The notes under the pieces were generated by a model. That model did no database searches. It saw only the letters and a list, made by a program, of their open reading frames with translations, and was not told the origin of the DNA. Shown in pieces: positions 8,360-17,973 of a stretch of DNA of 64,000 nucleotides. The translations under genes and the position numbers were made by a program. This DNA is from Paraburkholderia fungorum (GTDB taxonomy: Bacteria > Pseudomonadota > Gammaproteobacteria > Burkholderiales > Burkholderiaceae), in assembly GCF_900099835.1 (NCBI RefSeq), contig NZ_FNKP01000001.1, positions 1,488,001 through 1,552,000 on the forward strand. The letters run 5' to 3'. Each line of letters opens with the position of its first letter. Within the stretch, counting starts at the first letter, position 1.

Positions 8360-9598
8360 ATGGCGCAACGCAATCTCAAGCGGGCGCGCGTGGGCGCGCC
8401 CGGCGACGGGGAGGGCGAGGGCGCAGGACCGGCCACCGCCTCACGCCCGGGGCGGCACCTTCATTTGCCCAACTACGAAACCGTCGCGCTGATGCTGCAA
8501 GGCGGCGGCGCATTGGGCGCCTATCAGGCTGGCGTCTTTCAGGGCCTTTACGAGGCCGGCATCGAGCCGAACTGGCTGGCGGGCATTTCGATCGGCGCAT
8601 TGAATACGGCGATCATTGCCGGTAATCCACCGGAAAAGCGCGTCGAGCGGCTGCTGCAATTCTGGGAGACGATCTGCCAGCCCGCGTTCGGGCCGCCGTT
8701 GCCGGCTTTCATCGAGCATGCGCTGTTCAACTCCAGCGAAGCCGTGCGCAAAGCGTTCACGGCAACCCAGGCAATGGGCGCGATCATCGAAGGGCAGAAG
8801 GGCTTTTTCGTGCCGCGCTTCCCGCCGCCGTTGCCCACGGTGTCCGGGCCGCCGCAAATGGCCAGTTATTACGACACCACGCCGCTGAAGGCCACGCTCG
8901 AAGCGTTGTGCGATTTCGACCGGATCAACTCGAAGGAAATGCGCGTGTCGGTGGGCGCGGTCAATTGCGGCACCGGCAACTTTGCGTACTTCGACAACAC
9001 ACACACGACGCTGAGGCCCGAGCATTTCATGGCGTCGGGCGCGTTGCCGCCGGGCTTCGCGGCGGTTGAGATCGACGGCCAGTATTACTGGGACGGCGGT
9101 TTGATGTCGAATACGCCGCTCTACGAGGTGATTCAATCCACGCCGCGTCGCGACACGCTCGCATTTCAGGTCGATTTGTGGAGCGCGATCGGACCGGTGC
9201 CGGACAACATCACCGACGTCCAGGGGCGCATGAAGGACATCCAGTATTCGAGCCGTACACGCCTCGTGACCGATATGCTGCAGCGGTCGCAACGTTTCAG
9301 GCACGTGCTGCGCGAGGTGCTGGAGCGGGTGGCCGCCGAAGGGCGTGAAGATCCGTGGTGCAAGCTGGCCGAAGACCTCGCGTGCTCGAAGCGCTACAAC
9401 GTGATTCACCTCATCTACCGGCACAAGGAGTACGAGGGGCACTACAAGGACTTCCAGTTCGGCTTGTCGACCATGCGCGAACATTGGCAAAGCGGGCTGG
9501 AGGATATTCGCCACTCGCTTGCGCATCCTGACTGGCTCGACATGCCCGATAACGACGCAGGTTTTGTCACGCACGACATTCATCGCGATTCGCGTTGA
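8360..9598 (+). CDS. Patatin-like phospholipase with DUF3734 tail
   Basis: A 412-residue patatin. It shows the oxyanion-hole glycine motif GGGALGAYQAG (48-58), nucleophile S77 in GISIG, and the catalytic-dyad aspartate in YYWDGGLMS. The region after about residue 290 (DIQYSSRTRLVTDMLQRSQ onward) matches the DUF3734 extension. It is expected to act as a cytoplasmic lipid acyl hydrolase. A charged, Gly/Glu-rich leader of about 35 residues precedes the domain. Ten bases separate it from bdhA, and a strong terminator follows, so the two form one unit. Confidence 0.88.
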   Translation: MAQRNLKRARVGAPGDGEGEGAGPATASRPGRHLHLPNYETVALMLQGGGALGAYQAGVFQGLYEAGIEPNWLAGISIGALNTAIIAGNPPEKRVERLLQFWETICQPAFGPPLPAFIEHALFNSSEAVRKAFTATQAMGAIIEGQKGFFVPRFPPPLPTVSGPPQMASYYDTTPLKATLEALCDFDRINSKEMRVSVGAVNCGTGNFAYFDNTHTTLRPEHFMASGALPPGFAAVEIDGQYYWDGGLMSNTPLYEVIQSTPRRDTLAFQVDLWSAIGPVPDNITDVQGRMKDIQYSSRTRLVTDMLQRSQRFRHVLREVLERVAAEGREDPWCKLAEDLACSKRYNVIHLIYRHKEYEGHYKDFQFGLSTMREHWQSGLEDIRHSLAHPDWLDMPDNDAGFVTHDIHRDSR

Positions 9599-9640
9599 AG
9601 TCGGGCTAACTAAAATTGTCCGCGAAGTTTAGTTAACAAA

Positions 9641-9674
9641 AAACGGCGCCCTTTCGTCAGACAGGGCGCCGTTT
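9641..9674. terminator. Bidirectional rho-independent terminator
   Basis: A perfect 12-bp stem (9641-9652 with 9663-9674, core CGGCGCCCT) has a 10-base loop. A-rich sequence on the left serves transcripts from the minus strand. It ends both the patatin unit and the convergent aminotransferase gene. Confidence 0.85.
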
Positions 9675-9731
9675 CTACAGGCGTTTTCAGCAGAGCAGGC
9701 AACTACCTCCCGCTCTCGCTCAAACAAACAA

Positions 9732-10931
9732 TTACTTCAGCACGTGGGCAATCGCGTTAGCCACCACGTCGAGGTTGCGCGTGTTCAGCGCAGCCACGCA
9801 GATACGGCCCGTGCCCACCGCGTAAATGCCGAACTCTTCACGCAGACGATCCACTTGCGGAGCCGTCAGACCCGAGTACGAGAACATGCCGCGTTGTGCA
9901 TTCACGAAGCTGAAGTCGCGATCCACGCCGCTTGCCTTCAGGCGCTCGACCAGACCGTTACGCATTGCGCGGATACGATCGCGCATTTCGCCCAGTTCCG
10001 CTTCCCACGTCGCGCGCAGTTCCGGCGAAGCCAGCACCGCTGCGACCACCGAGCCGCCATGCGTCGGCGGGTTCGAGTAGTTCGTGCGGATCACGCGCTT
10101 CAGTTGCGACAGCACGCGGGCCGATTCTTCCTTGCTCGCAGTGATGATCGACAGCGCGCCGATCCGTTCGCCGTACAGCGAGAACGACTTCGAGAACGAC
10201 GACGACACGAACACGTTCAGTTCCGATGCAGCGAACAGGCGAACTGCTGCAGCGTCCGATTCGATGTTGTCGCCGAAACCCTGATACGCGATGTCGAGGA
10301 ACGGCACCAGATTGCGCGCCTTCACGACTTCGACGATCTGCTTCCATTGGTCGACGGAGAGGTCGACGCCGGTCGGGTTATGGCAGCAGGCGTGCAGCAC
10401 GACAACCGTGCCCGCCGCGTAGCCGTTCAGCGCGGCCAGCATGCCTTCGAAGTTCACGCCATGCGTCTTCGCGTCGTAGTACGGGTACGACACGACTTCG
10501 AAACCTGCACTTTCGAACAGCGCGCGGTGGTTTTCCCAGCTCGGGTCGCTGATCGCGACCTTGCCATTCGGGTTCAGACGCTTCAGGAAATCTGCGCCGA
10601 TCTTCAGCGCGCCCGTGCCGCCCAGAGCCTGTGCCGTCACGACGCGGCCTGCTGCGAGCAGCGGCGAGTCGTTGCCGAGCAGCAGCGTTTGCACGGCTGC
10701 ATCGTAAGCGGCGATGCCTTCGATCGGCAGGTAACCGCGCGGCAGCGCAGCTTCGACGCGAGCCTTTTCAGCATCGCGGACAGCGCGCAGCAGCGGAATC
10801 TTGCCTTCTTCGTTGAAGTACACGCCAACGCCCAAGTTGACCTTGGTGGGACGTGCATCGGCGTTGAAGGCTTCGTTCAGGCCCAGAATCGGGTCGCGGG
10901 GAGCAAGTTCGACGGCGGAGAACAGAGACAT
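9732..10931 (-). CDS. tyrB: Aromatic amino acid aminotransferase
   Basis: A 399-residue class I PLP aminotransferase. It contains NPTG (185-188), D213 and Y216, the PLP lysine K248 in SSSFSKSFSLYGER, and a C-terminal Arg in VGTGRICVAALN. The N-terminus (MSLFSAVELAPRDPILGLNE) and ARPTKVNLGVGVY are diagnostic of the AspC/TyrB subgroup. It interconverts aromatic amino acids or aspartate with 2-oxoacids. The frame is open 67 codons further upstream, but that stretch shows no family similarity, so the ATG at 10931 is preferred. AspC is the alternative; the two are hard to separate by eye. Confidence 0.88.
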   Translation of the reverse strand: MSLFSAVELAPRDPILGLNEAFNADARPTKVNLGVGVYFNEEGKIPLLRAVRDAEKARVEAALPRGYLPIEGIAAYDAAVQTLLLGNDSPLLAAGRVVTAQALGGTGALKIGADFLKRLNPNGKVAISDPSWENHRALFESAGFEVVSYPYYDAKTHGVNFEGMLAALNGYAAGTVVVLHACCHNPTGVDLSVDQWKQIVEVVKARNLVPFLDIAYQGFGDNIESDAAAVRLFAASELNVFVSSSFSKSFSLYGERIGALSIITASKEESARVLSQLKRVIRTNYSNPPTHGGSVVAAVLASPELRATWEAELGEMRDRIRAMRNGLVERLKASGVDRDFSFVNAQRGMFSYSGLTAPQVDRLREEFGIYAVGTGRICVAALNTRNLDVVANAIAHVLK

Positions 10932-11403
10932 GATGGGTGGCAGCAGTAGTGGGAAGAGGGCAAAGAAGGCGGCATCGAGCGCGAGCGGCCCAGCCTGACG
11001 GGTATGACGCAAAACGCAGGTCAGGTGACGGACGGCGGCGAGCGAGCGCAACTTCGCATTGTAACGAATCCGCGCGCATTTTTCGGACGACTCGGTTCGC
11101 AGAAGGGAATTATTTGCTTGAAAAACAGGCACTCTGGCGTCATGTGGCTTGAGCGGATCGGCGTGGAAAATGCCCGGCGAAGGCCGTCGCGTGCGTTCCG
11201 CCGTGCAAATAACGTTCAGAATGCAAGCGCCGCGAACCCGCGAGCAAAAGAAACGGACTGTTCATGCAAAGGGCCAGAGCGTGTGGTTTGCGCCGGCCGG
11301 CAGTCACCCCGCGCAAAGGTCTGGAAAGCTGCAAATCCTGGCCCGATCCGCGTTTCCCGCAACCCGTTAGAATGATTCTTTGCCCAAGGCCCGCGCCGTC
11401 CCC
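10932..11403. promoter_or_regulatory. Divergent promoter region between tyrB and uvrB
   Basis: These 472 bases hold no supported gene. A TAGAAT hexamer at 11368-11373 is a possible -10 for uvrB, but the matching -35 is poor. I found no CTGT-N8-ACAG LexA box here by eye. Confidence 0.4.
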
Positions 11404-13494
11404 ATGTCCGAACAACATCTGACTGAAGCCGAAGACACGCTCGACGAATCCAAATTCGCGACGTTCGAAGGCTCGCCGTTCCAGTTGTACCAGCCGTACC
11501 CGCCCGCCGGCGACCAGCCCACGGCAATCGCCACGCTCGTCGAAGGCGTCGAGGACGGTCTCGCGTTCCAGACGCTGCTCGGCGTAACCGGCTCGGGCAA
11601 GACTTTCACGATGGCGAACACGATCGCGCGTCTCGGCCGTCCGGCTATCGTGTTCGCGCCGAACAAGACGCTCGCCGCGCAGCTTTATTCGGAGTTCCGC
11701 GAGTTCTTTCCGCGCAACGCGGTCGAGTACTTCGTGTCGTACTACGACTACTACCAGCCGGAAGCATATGTGCCGCAGCGCGACCTGTTCATCGAAAAGG
11801 ACTCGTCGATCAACGAGCATATCGAGCAGATGCGCCTGTCGGCCACCAAGAGCCTGATGGAACGGCGCGACGTGGTGATCGTCGCGACCGTGTCGGCGAT
11901 TTACGGTATCGGCAACCCGTCCGAATACCATCAGATGATTCTGACGCTGCGCACCGGCGACAAGCTCGGCCAGCGCGACATCATCGCGCGGCTGATCGCG
12001 ATGCAATACAACCGCAACGAAGCCGACTTCCAGCGCGGCTCGTTCCGCGTGCGCGGCGACACGATCGACATTTTTCCGGCCGAGCATGCCGAAATGGCGG
12101 TGCGCGTCGAGTTGTTCGACGACGAAGTCGAGACGCTGCAACTGTTCGATCCGCTTACGGGTCGCGTGCGGCAGAAGATTCCGCGTTTCACGGTTTATCC
12201 GTCTTCGCACTATGTGACGCCGCGCGACACCGTGGTGCGCGCGGTCGAAACGATCAAGAACGAACTGCGCGAGCGGCTCGAATTCTTTTATAGCGACGGA
12301 AAACTTGTCGAAGCGCAGCGGCTCGAACAGCGCACGCGTTTCGATCTGGAAATGCTTCAGGAGTTGGGCTTCTGCAAGGGCATCGAAAACTATTCGCGGC
12401 ACTTTTCTGGCGCGGCTCCGGGCGAGCCGCCGCCGACGCTGGTCGACTACCTGCCGTCGGACGCGATCATGATGCTCGATGAATCGCACGTGTTGATCGG
12501 CCAGTTGAACGGCATGTACAACGGCGACCGCGCGCGTAAAGAGAACCTGGTCGACTACGGCTTCCGCCTGCCGTCCGCGCTCGACAACCGGCCGCTGAAG
12601 TTCAACGAGTTTGAGCGGAAGATGCGCCAGATCGTGTTCGTCTCCGCCACGCCCGCCGATTACGAAAAGAAAACCGCCGGGCAGGTGGCCGAACAGCTGG
12701 TGCGGCCAACCGGTCTCGTCGACCCGGAAATCGAGGTGCGCCCCGCACGCAGTCAGGTCGACGACGTGCTCGGCGAGATCAACGAGCGCGTCAAGGTCGG
12801 CGACCGCGTGCTGGTCACCGTGCTGACCAAGCGCATGGCCGAGCAGCTAACCGAATTTCTCGCCGACCACGGCGTGAAGGTGCGCTATCTGCATAGCGAC
12901 ATCGACACGGTGGAGCGGGTCGAGATCATCCGCGATCTGCGGCTGGGCACGTTCGACGTGCTGGTCGGGATTAACCTGCTGCGTGAAGGGCTGGATATTC
13001 CGGAAGTGTCGCTGGTCGCGATTCTCGACGCGGACAAGGAAGGCTTCCTGCGCGCCGAGCGCTCGCTGATCCAGACCATCGGCCGGGCGGCGCGTAACGT
13101 GAACGGCAAGGCGATTCTGTACGGCGACAAGATCACGGATTCGATGCGCCGCGCCATCGACGAAACCGAGCGGCGGCGCACCAAACAGATCGCGTTCAAT
13201 GTTGCGAACGGCATTACGCCGCGTGGGGTTGTCAAGCGGATTCGCGACATTATCGACGGTGTGTACAACGTCGACGACGCGCGTGCCGAACTCAAGGAGC
13301 AGCAGACCCGCGCGAAATTCGAGGACATGTCCGAGAAGCAACTCGCAAAGGAACTGAAGCGCCTCGAAAAGCAGATGATGGAGCACGCCAAGAATCTGGA
13401 ATTCGAAAAAGCAGCCCAGACTCGCGACCAGTTGGCGTTGCTGCGCCAGCGCGTGTTTGGCGCGAATGTCGGCGATCACGTTTCCGGCGTCTGA
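11404..13494 (+). CDS. uvrB: Excinuclease ABC subunit B
   Basis: A 696-residue helicase-like protein of nucleotide excision repair. Walker A is GVTGSGKT (60-67). The damage-probing beta-hairpin is in [15 protein letters not shown], and MMLDESHV is the DEAD-type motif. Motifs V and VI are in [12 protein letters not shown] and QTIGRAARN. The C-terminal UVR domain that contacts UvrC is [20 protein letters not shown]. It loads from UvrA and recruits UvrC at lesions. Start at the ATG at 11404; an in-frame TTG at 11380 adds eight residues outside the family pattern. Confidence 0.97.
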   Translation: MSEQHLTEAEDTLDESKFATFEGSPFQLYQPYPPAGDQPTAIATLVEGVEDGLAFQTLLGVTGSGKTFTMANTIARLGRPAIVFAPNKTLAAQLYSEFREFFPRNAVEYFVSYYDYYQPEAYVPQRDLFIEKDSSINEHIEQMRLSATKSLMERRDVVIVATVSAIYGIGNPSEYHQMILTLRTGDKLGQRDIIARLIAMQYNRNEADFQRGSFRVRGDTIDIFPAEHAEMAVRVELFDDEVETLQLFDPLTGRVRQKIPRFTVYPSSHYVTPRDTVVRAVETIKNELRERLEFFYSDGKLVEAQRLEQRTRFDLEMLQELGFCKGIENYSRHFSGAAPGEPPPTLVDYLPSDAIMMLDESHVLIGQLNGMYNGDRARKENLVDYGFRLPSALDNRPLKFNEFERKMRQIVFVSATPADYEKKTAGQVAEQLVRPTGLVDPEIEVRPARSQVDDVLGEINERVKVGDRVLVTVLTKRMAEQLTEFLADHGVKVRYLHSDIDTVERVEIIRDLRLGTFDVLVGINLLREGLDIPEVSLVAILDADKEGFLRAERSLIQTIGRAARNVNGKAILYGDKITDSMRRAIDETERRRTKQIAFNVANGITPRGVVKRIRDIIDGVYNVDDARAELKEQQTRAKFEDMSEKQLAKELKRLEKQMMEHAKNLEFEKAAQTRDQLALLRQRVFGANVGDHVSGV

Positions 13495-13497
13495 CAC

Positions 13498-13852
13498 GTC
13501 ATCTGATATTTCCTTCTCCCACGGGCGTGGCGATCTGCCGCGCCCTTGTCAATTCCAGCCGGTTCCCTGCCTGGCCGCGTTGGGCGTCACCGGTGTGCCG
13601 TTCCACACGCGCTTCCTTAAAACAACCTTAAGACCCTTTTGCGACAAGGCTTTGCGAGTTTCGCAATTTGTTCTCCCCAAGGATCGGTGATAAACTCCGC
13701 CAATATTGAGAATGGTTCGCATTAACGTTTCATGTATGCGGTTTGCGGACGGTCGATCGCCCGATTAAGGACGGTGGGACCCTGCGCACAGGCATGCGCA
13801 CCAACTGTTCCAATGGGTTTGATCCAGTCTGATAAAAAAACAAGGAGTTTCA
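13498..13852 (+). promoter_or_regulatory. Intergenic region upstream of ftrABCD
   Basis: No gene was recognised in these 355 bases between uvrB and ftrA. The region carries the Fur-like site listed separately at 13707-13722. A long leader of about 130 bases separates that site from the ftrA ATG. AAGGAG (13842-13847) is the ftrA ribosome binding site. Confidence 0.5.
13707..13722 (+). promoter_or_regulatory. Putative Fur box upstream of ftrA
   Basis: TGAGAATGGTTCGCAT shares 10 invariant positions with three other sites in this window, at hemP, bfd and bfr. It matches the 7-1-7 Fur pattern at 10 of 15 positions. Its place before a ferrous-iron uptake operon fits iron repression. Binding is inferred, not shown. 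Confidence 0.6.
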
Positions 13853-14401
13853 ATGCGAATTTCTTCATTTGTGCGTGGTAGCGCCGCTGCGGTCGCCGCA
13901 GTGGCGACCTTGTCGGCTTCGGCGGCGGAATACCCGATCGCCAAGCAGCAGATTCACGGCGGCATGGAAATCGGCGTGGTCTATCTGCAGCCGATCACGA
14001 TGGAGCCGGAAGGCATGATGCGCAAGGCATCGGATTCGGACGTTCACCTCGAAACCGACATTCACGCGGTCAAGAACAACCCGACCGGTTTCGCCGAAGG
14101 CGACTGGATGCCGTATCTGCAAGTGCATTACGAACTGAACAAGGTTGGCTCGAAGAACGTGCAGAAGGGCGACCTGATGCCGATGGTCGCGAACGACGGC
14201 CCGCACTACGGCGACAACGTCAAGCTGGAAGGCCCGGGCAAGTATCACCTGAAGATGATCGTCGAACCGCCGATGCAGATGGGCCACATGGCTTTCGGCC
14301 GTCACGTCGACAAGGAAACCGGCGTGGGTCCGTGGTTCAAGCCGATCACGCTCGAATACGATTTCACCTTCGCCGGCATCGGCAAGAAGGGCGGGTACTG
14401 A
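13853..14401 (+). CDS. ftrA: Periplasmic P19/Tp34-type iron-binding protein FtrA
   Basis: A 182-residue exported protein with a signal peptide cut near SASA-AEYP (about residue 24). Family features of P19/Tp34 (FetP) proteins include GGMEIGVVYLQPITMEPEGM, a D.HLETDIHA metal-site segment, a YEL..VG stretch, and PMQMGHMAFGRHV with metal-ligand His and Met. These proteins bind copper and iron in the periplasm and support ferrous-iron uptake through an Ftr1-type permease. It is the first gene of a four-gene operon in the FtrABCD order known from Brucella and Bordetella. AAGGAG precedes the ATG. Confidence 0.92.
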   Translation: MRISSFVRGSAAAVAAVATLSASAAEYPIAKQQIHGGMEIGVVYLQPITMEPEGMMRKASDSDVHLETDIHAVKNNPTGFAEGDWMPYLQVHYELNKVGSKNVQKGDLMPMVANDGPHYGDNVKLEGPGKYHLKMIVEPPMQMGHMAFGRHVDKETGVGPWFKPITLEYDFTFAGIGKKGGY

Positions 14402-14527
14402 TCGTCGCATTGCCGTGCTTCGCCGCGTGAGTTCACTGCGAGGCGTCGGCAAATAAGTGATTGAGTCAATGCAGCAGGCGGCGCGCGGGTGGTCATCTTC
14501 GTCGCGCCGCGTTTTCCGGAAGGGCTA

Positions 14528-14860
14528 ATGAGAATCAACCGAAAGATCGCGATGTTTGCCGCCACGGCTTTGCTGGCGGGCGCAGCTCACGCAGCGGACC
14601 TGCCGACCTTCAAGCTGGAAATGAACGACGGCAAGCTGAACCCGGCCCGCATCGAAGTGCCGGCGGGGCAGCGTATCAAGATCGAAGTGCGCAACACCGG
14701 CAAGGGCGCGGCCGAATTCGAAAGCGTCCAGTTGCGCAAAGAAAAGGTGTTGGCGCCGGGCGCGGATTCGTTCGTCGTGATTGCTCCTCTGGAGCCGGGC
14801 GAATACAAGTTTTTCGACGATTTTCACCAGCAGGCGCAGGGCGTGATCGTCGCGAAGTAA
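14528..14860 (+). CDS. ftrB: Cupredoxin-like periplasmic protein FtrB
   Basis: A 110-residue protein with a signal peptide ending GAAHA (residue 22) and a cupredoxin-1 fold: LEMNDGKLNPARIEVPAGQ, VRNTGKGAAEFES, and a final FFDDFHQQAQGVIVAK. In Ftr systems this component is thought to oxidise or hand over Fe(II) together with FtrA. The classical blue-copper Cys ligand is absent, as is usual for this subfamily. It lies 126 bases after ftrA; AGGG precedes the chosen ATG. Confidence 0.88.
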   Translation: MRINRKIAMFAATALLAGAAHAADLPTFKLEMNDGKLNPARIEVPAGQRIKIEVRNTGKGAAEFESVQLRKEKVLAPGADSFVVIAPLEPGEYKFFDDFHQQAQGVIVAK

Positions 14861-14938
14861 TGGCCTGAATGCGAGCGCCGGCCCGGGAGTGGCGGCGCGT
14901 TCGCACAGGCAGTAGAAGGATCGAAGGGAGAGCTTGGA

Positions 14939-15793
14939 ATGGGTCAGATTCTGTTCGTCGTGTGGCGGGAAAGTGTCGAGGCGTTGCTGGTCGTCGGCAT
15001 CCTGTATGCGTGGTTGAAAAATGGCGACGACGATGCGCGCCGCGGTTTGCCGTACCTGTGGGGCGGTGTCGCGGCCGGGCTGATTGCGGCAGTAGCGCTG
15101 GGCGCTGCGCTGGTCGGCTTCACGGAAGTGCTGTCCGGCGACGCGCAGGATTATTTCCAGACCGCGATGGTGCTGGTCGCCTGTGTGCTGATCGTGCAGA
15201 TGGTGCTGTGGATGAAGCAGCATGGCCGCACCCTCAAGCGCGACATGGAACAGTCGCTGCAAAAGAGCAAGCGCGATTCGAACTGGTGGGGCGTTGCGTT
15301 GCTGGTCGCTCTGGCGATCGCGCGCGAGGGCAGCGAAACGGTGATCTTCCTGTACGGCCTCGGTTTCGGCCAGTCGGGTCACGTGGACGGCAGCCAGATG
15401 CTCGCCGTCGTGCTCGGCCTGGGCCTCGCGTTCCTGACCTTCTACGTGCTGCAACTGGGCGGCAAGATTTTCTCGTGGCGCCTGTTTTTCCGTGTCACTG
15501 AATTCATGCTGCTGTTCCTCGGCGCGGGGCTGTTCCAGACCGGTGTCGACAAGCTGATCGACAAGGAAATCCTGCCGACCATCATCGACCAGGTATGGAA
15601 TTCGTCGGCGCTGCTCGACGACTCCAGCACCTTCGGCTCGCTGGTTTCCACGCTGACAGGTTATCGCGCGCATCCCGCGCTGATGAACCTGATTGCTTAC
15701 GCGGTCTACTGGGCGGTCGTCTACCTGCTGGTGCGCCGCGCCAACCGTAAGAACAGCAAGCCGGCGCAGCAGGCGGCAGGGCGCGCAGCATGA
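14939..15793 (+). CDS. ftrC: High-affinity iron permease FtrC (Ftr1 family)
   Basis: A 284-residue polytopic membrane protein with about seven transmembrane helices. The two REXXE iron-translocation motifs are present: RESVE in the first helix (WRESVEALLVVG) and REGSE in the fourth region (AIAREGSETVIFL). It imports iron across the inner membrane using the periplasmic FtrA/FtrB partners. Its stop overlaps the ftrD start by four bases (ATGA), indicating translational coupling. Confidence 0.94.
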   Translation: MGQILFVVWRESVEALLVVGILYAWLKNGDDDARRGLPYLWGGVAAGLIAAVALGAALVGFTEVLSGDAQDYFQTAMVLVACVLIVQMVLWMKQHGRTLKRDMEQSLQKSKRDSNWWGVALLVALAIAREGSETVIFLYGLGFGQSGHVDGSQMLAVVLGLGLAFLTFYVLQLGGKIFSWRLFFRVTEFMLLFLGAGLFQTGVDKLIDKEILPTIIDQVWNSSALLDDSSTFGSLVSTLTGYRAHPALMNLIAYAVYWAVVYLLVRRANRKNSKPAQQAAGRAA

Positions 15794-17196
15794 GCACCGT
15801 GATGACCCGTCCGGGCCGCCTCGCGGCGGCAGGGCAGTGGATGCAGCGTCACGGCGCCGTGATCCGCGGCATTCAATGGGTCGTGGTGGCGGTGTACGCG
15901 TTCCTGATCATCGTCCCGGCGGTGATGCCGCTGCCGGACGATACCGCGCATCTCTGGAACAACCTGACGCTCGCCGCGCAGTTCGTGTTCTGGGGCATCT
16001 GGTGGCCGTTCGTGCTGCTGTCGATGGTGATGCTCGGTCGAGTGTGGTGCGGCGTGCTGTGTCCAGAGGGCGCGCTCGCCGAGTTCGCCAGCAAATTCGG
16101 CCGCGGCTGGGCGATTCCGCGCTGGATGCGCTGGGGCGGCTGGCCGTTCGTCGCGTTCGGCATCACGACGATCTACGGTCAGATGGTGAGCGTCTACCAG
16201 TATCCGAAAGCGGTGTTGTTGGTGCTGGGCGGATCGACCTTCGCGGCGATCATCATCGGTTTGCTGTACGGGCGGGAGAAACGCGTCTGGTGCAAATATC
16301 TCTGCCCCGTCAACGGGGTTTTTTCGCTTCTGGCGCGGCTCGCGCCGTTCCACTACAAGGTCGATGAAGACGCTTGGCGCCGCTCGTACAAGAACGGTGA
16401 GCATGGGCATCGCGTGATCCCGATCAACTGCGCGCCGCTGGTGCCGTTGCGCAATATGAAGGGCGCGTCGGACTGCCATATGTGCGGCCGTTGCAGCGGT
16501 CACCGCGACGCAGTGGCGCTGACGTGGCGCAAGCCGTCGTCGGAAGTGGTGCAGCTCGGCGACAAGCAGGCGAATCCGTGGGACACCGCGCTGATTCTGT
16601 ACGGCTTGCTGGGCATCGCGATCGGCGCGTTCCACTGGACCGCTTCGCGCTGGTTCGTCGACCTGAAGATGTTCTTCGCCAACTGGCTGGTCGATCACAA
16701 CATCCTGTGGCCACTCGATACCAACGCGCCGTGGTTCCTGTTCACGCATTACCCCGAACAGAACGACGTGTTTTCGTGGCTCGACGGCACGATGGTGATC
16801 GGCTACATCCTCGCGACCGCGCTGGTGTACGGCACGACGCTGCTGGTGCTGCTGATGGGCGCGACGCGCATGCTCGGTCGCTTTAACGCCGTGCGTCTGC
16901 ATCATCTGACGCAGGCGTTGATTCCGATTGCCGGTACTGGCGTGTTTCTTGGTTTGTCGGCGACGACGTTGTCGTTGCTGCGCGCCGAGCATGTATCGCT
17001 GTGGTGGGCGTCGGACATGCGCATTGCAATTCTCGCGATTGCGAACCTGTGGAGTGCGTGGCTCGCGTGGCTGGTCACACGTCGCTACAGCGAACGATTC
17101 GTTCAACGCGGTCTCGCGATGGTGTGGTTCCTCGCAGCGTTGGCGGTGGTCGATAGCGCGTGGTGGTTGATGTTCTGGGGCTGGTCAGGGAAGTAA
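15790..17196 (+). CDS. ftrD: FtrD, NapH-like iron-sulfur membrane protein
   Basis: A 468-residue inner-membrane protein with many hydrophobic helices. Two cysteine motifs resemble NapH/CcoG proteins (RVWCGVLCPEGA and RVWCKYLCPVNG), and there is an additional ferredoxin-like SDCHMCGRCSG. In FtrABCD systems it is proposed to pass electrons out of the membrane to complete the oxidation-coupled iron cycle. It is the last gene of the operon, followed by a strong terminator. Confidence 0.92.
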   Translation: MSTVMTRPGRLAAAGQWMQRHGAVIRGIQWVVVAVYAFLIIVPAVMPLPDDTAHLWNNLTLAAQFVFWGIWWPFVLLSMVMLGRVWCGVLCPEGALAEFASKFGRGWAIPRWMRWGGWPFVAFGITTIYGQMVSVYQYPKAVLLVLGGSTFAAIIIGLLYGREKRVWCKYLCPVNGVFSLLARLAPFHYKVDEDAWRRSYKNGEHGHRVIPINCAPLVPLRNMKGASDCHMCGRCSGHRDAVALTWRKPSSEVVQLGDKQANPWDTALILYGLLGIAIGAFHWTASRWFVDLKMFFANWLVDHNILWPLDTNAPWFLFTHYPEQNDVFSWLDGTMVIGYILATALVYGTTLLVLLMGATRMLGRFNAVRLHHLTQALIPIAGTGVFLGLSATTLSLLRAEHVSLWWASDMRIAILAIANLWSAWLAWLVTRRYSERFVQRGLAMVWFLAALAVVDSAWWLMFWGWSGK

Positions 17197-17233
17197 GCCT
17201 TTAAGCCTTGCATGAACTGGCGCGCCGCATAAA

Positions 17234-17268
17234 AAAAGCCGTGGAGATGATTTCATCCCACGGCTTTT
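17234..17268 (+). terminator. Terminator of ftrABCD
   Basis: AAAAGCCGTGG (17234-17244) pairs with CCACGGCTTTT (17258-17268). GATGA and TCATC extend the inner stem. It is followed by a T-rich CGTTTTC tract. Confidence 0.85.
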
Positions 17269-17470
17269 CGTTTTCTGCATTGAGCATTGCACGGCATGTC
17301 GTGCAATCGCGTCGGTGAGGACCGAAAAAAGCGGCCTGGCTTGCTGCGACGGCTGGCTTGGTGTCTGCACGAAGGGGTCTAGTTCTCACGTGCAAGCCGT
17401 CGTGGCTGGCTACTGCCTAACACCTCTCTGGGAGGTGGTCCCCACAATACCCGGTACTGACTGCAATTCG

Positions 17471-17731
17471 TTACTTCGTCAGGATCAGCTTGCCTAAGCG
17501 CGTAGCACGCAGCTGGTAGGTTTCGCCGTTATGCAAGATGCTGATGTGACTGTGGCCTTGCAGCAGTGCGTCGCTGCGCACCGACCGCTCTGAGGTCTCC
17601 GCCGAACCGCTCGCACGGTCCGCTGCAGGCTTCGCCGCGGAGGTGCTCGCCGTCGAAGCTTTCGGACGGCTGGTCAGCGCGGCTGCCGGACGGCGCAGGC
17701 TGAGGGTAGAGGTTCGGTTGAGATCGGTCAT
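17471..17731 (-). CDS. hemP: Hemin uptake protein HemP
   Basis: An 86-residue protein. Its C-terminal half carries the HemP signature: RSDALLQGHSHISILHNGE, then YQLRATRLGKLILTK at the end. The N-terminal half is an Ala/Ser/Lys-rich, probably disordered extension. Typical HemP proteins are about 60 residues, so this form is long. HemP (HmuP) proteins are needed for expression or function of haem uptake in Burkholderia. No haem receptor gene is nearby. A Fur-like site lies 41 bases upstream. Confidence 0.87.
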   Translation of the reverse strand: MTDLNRTSTLSLRRPAAALTSRPKASTASTSAAKPAADRASGSAETSERSVRSDALLQGHSHISILHNGETYQLRATRLGKLILTK

Positions 17732-17771
17732 TCGTTTTAGGTGTTCGTCGATTCGATGGATTAATTCTAAA

Positions 17772-17787
17772 TGATAACTATTCCCAT
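17772..17787 (+). promoter_or_regulatory. Putative Fur box upstream of hemP
   Basis: TGATAACTATTCCCAT lies 41 bases before the hemP start, in an AT-rich stretch unusual for this region. It matches the 7-1-7 Fur pattern at 11 of 15 positions and shares 10 positions with the sites at ftrA, bfd and bfr. Confidence 0.6.
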
Positions 17788-17973
17788 TTACAAGAAAGAG
17801 AAATTGATCGGTTTTGAGTTTCGATAGTTAGATGAATTCGAGGAGGGAGCTGAGCGAGGCCGGTCGTGTCAAATGGCCTCGTCATCGGCGGATATGCAGT
17901 TCAGCGGACCCGCACGCGGCGGCGCGGGCAGGGCGCCCGCGCGATGTTCACATACAGCGGCGATTGACGGCTT

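Noticed and set aside
10932..11403. SOS box upstream of uvrB
   Set aside because: No CTGT-N8-ACAG match was seen; the nearest CTGT (near 11261) lacks the second half.
11380..11403. Upstream TTG start for uvrB
   Set aside because: It adds eight residues (PKARAVP) outside the family pattern and has no ribosome binding site.
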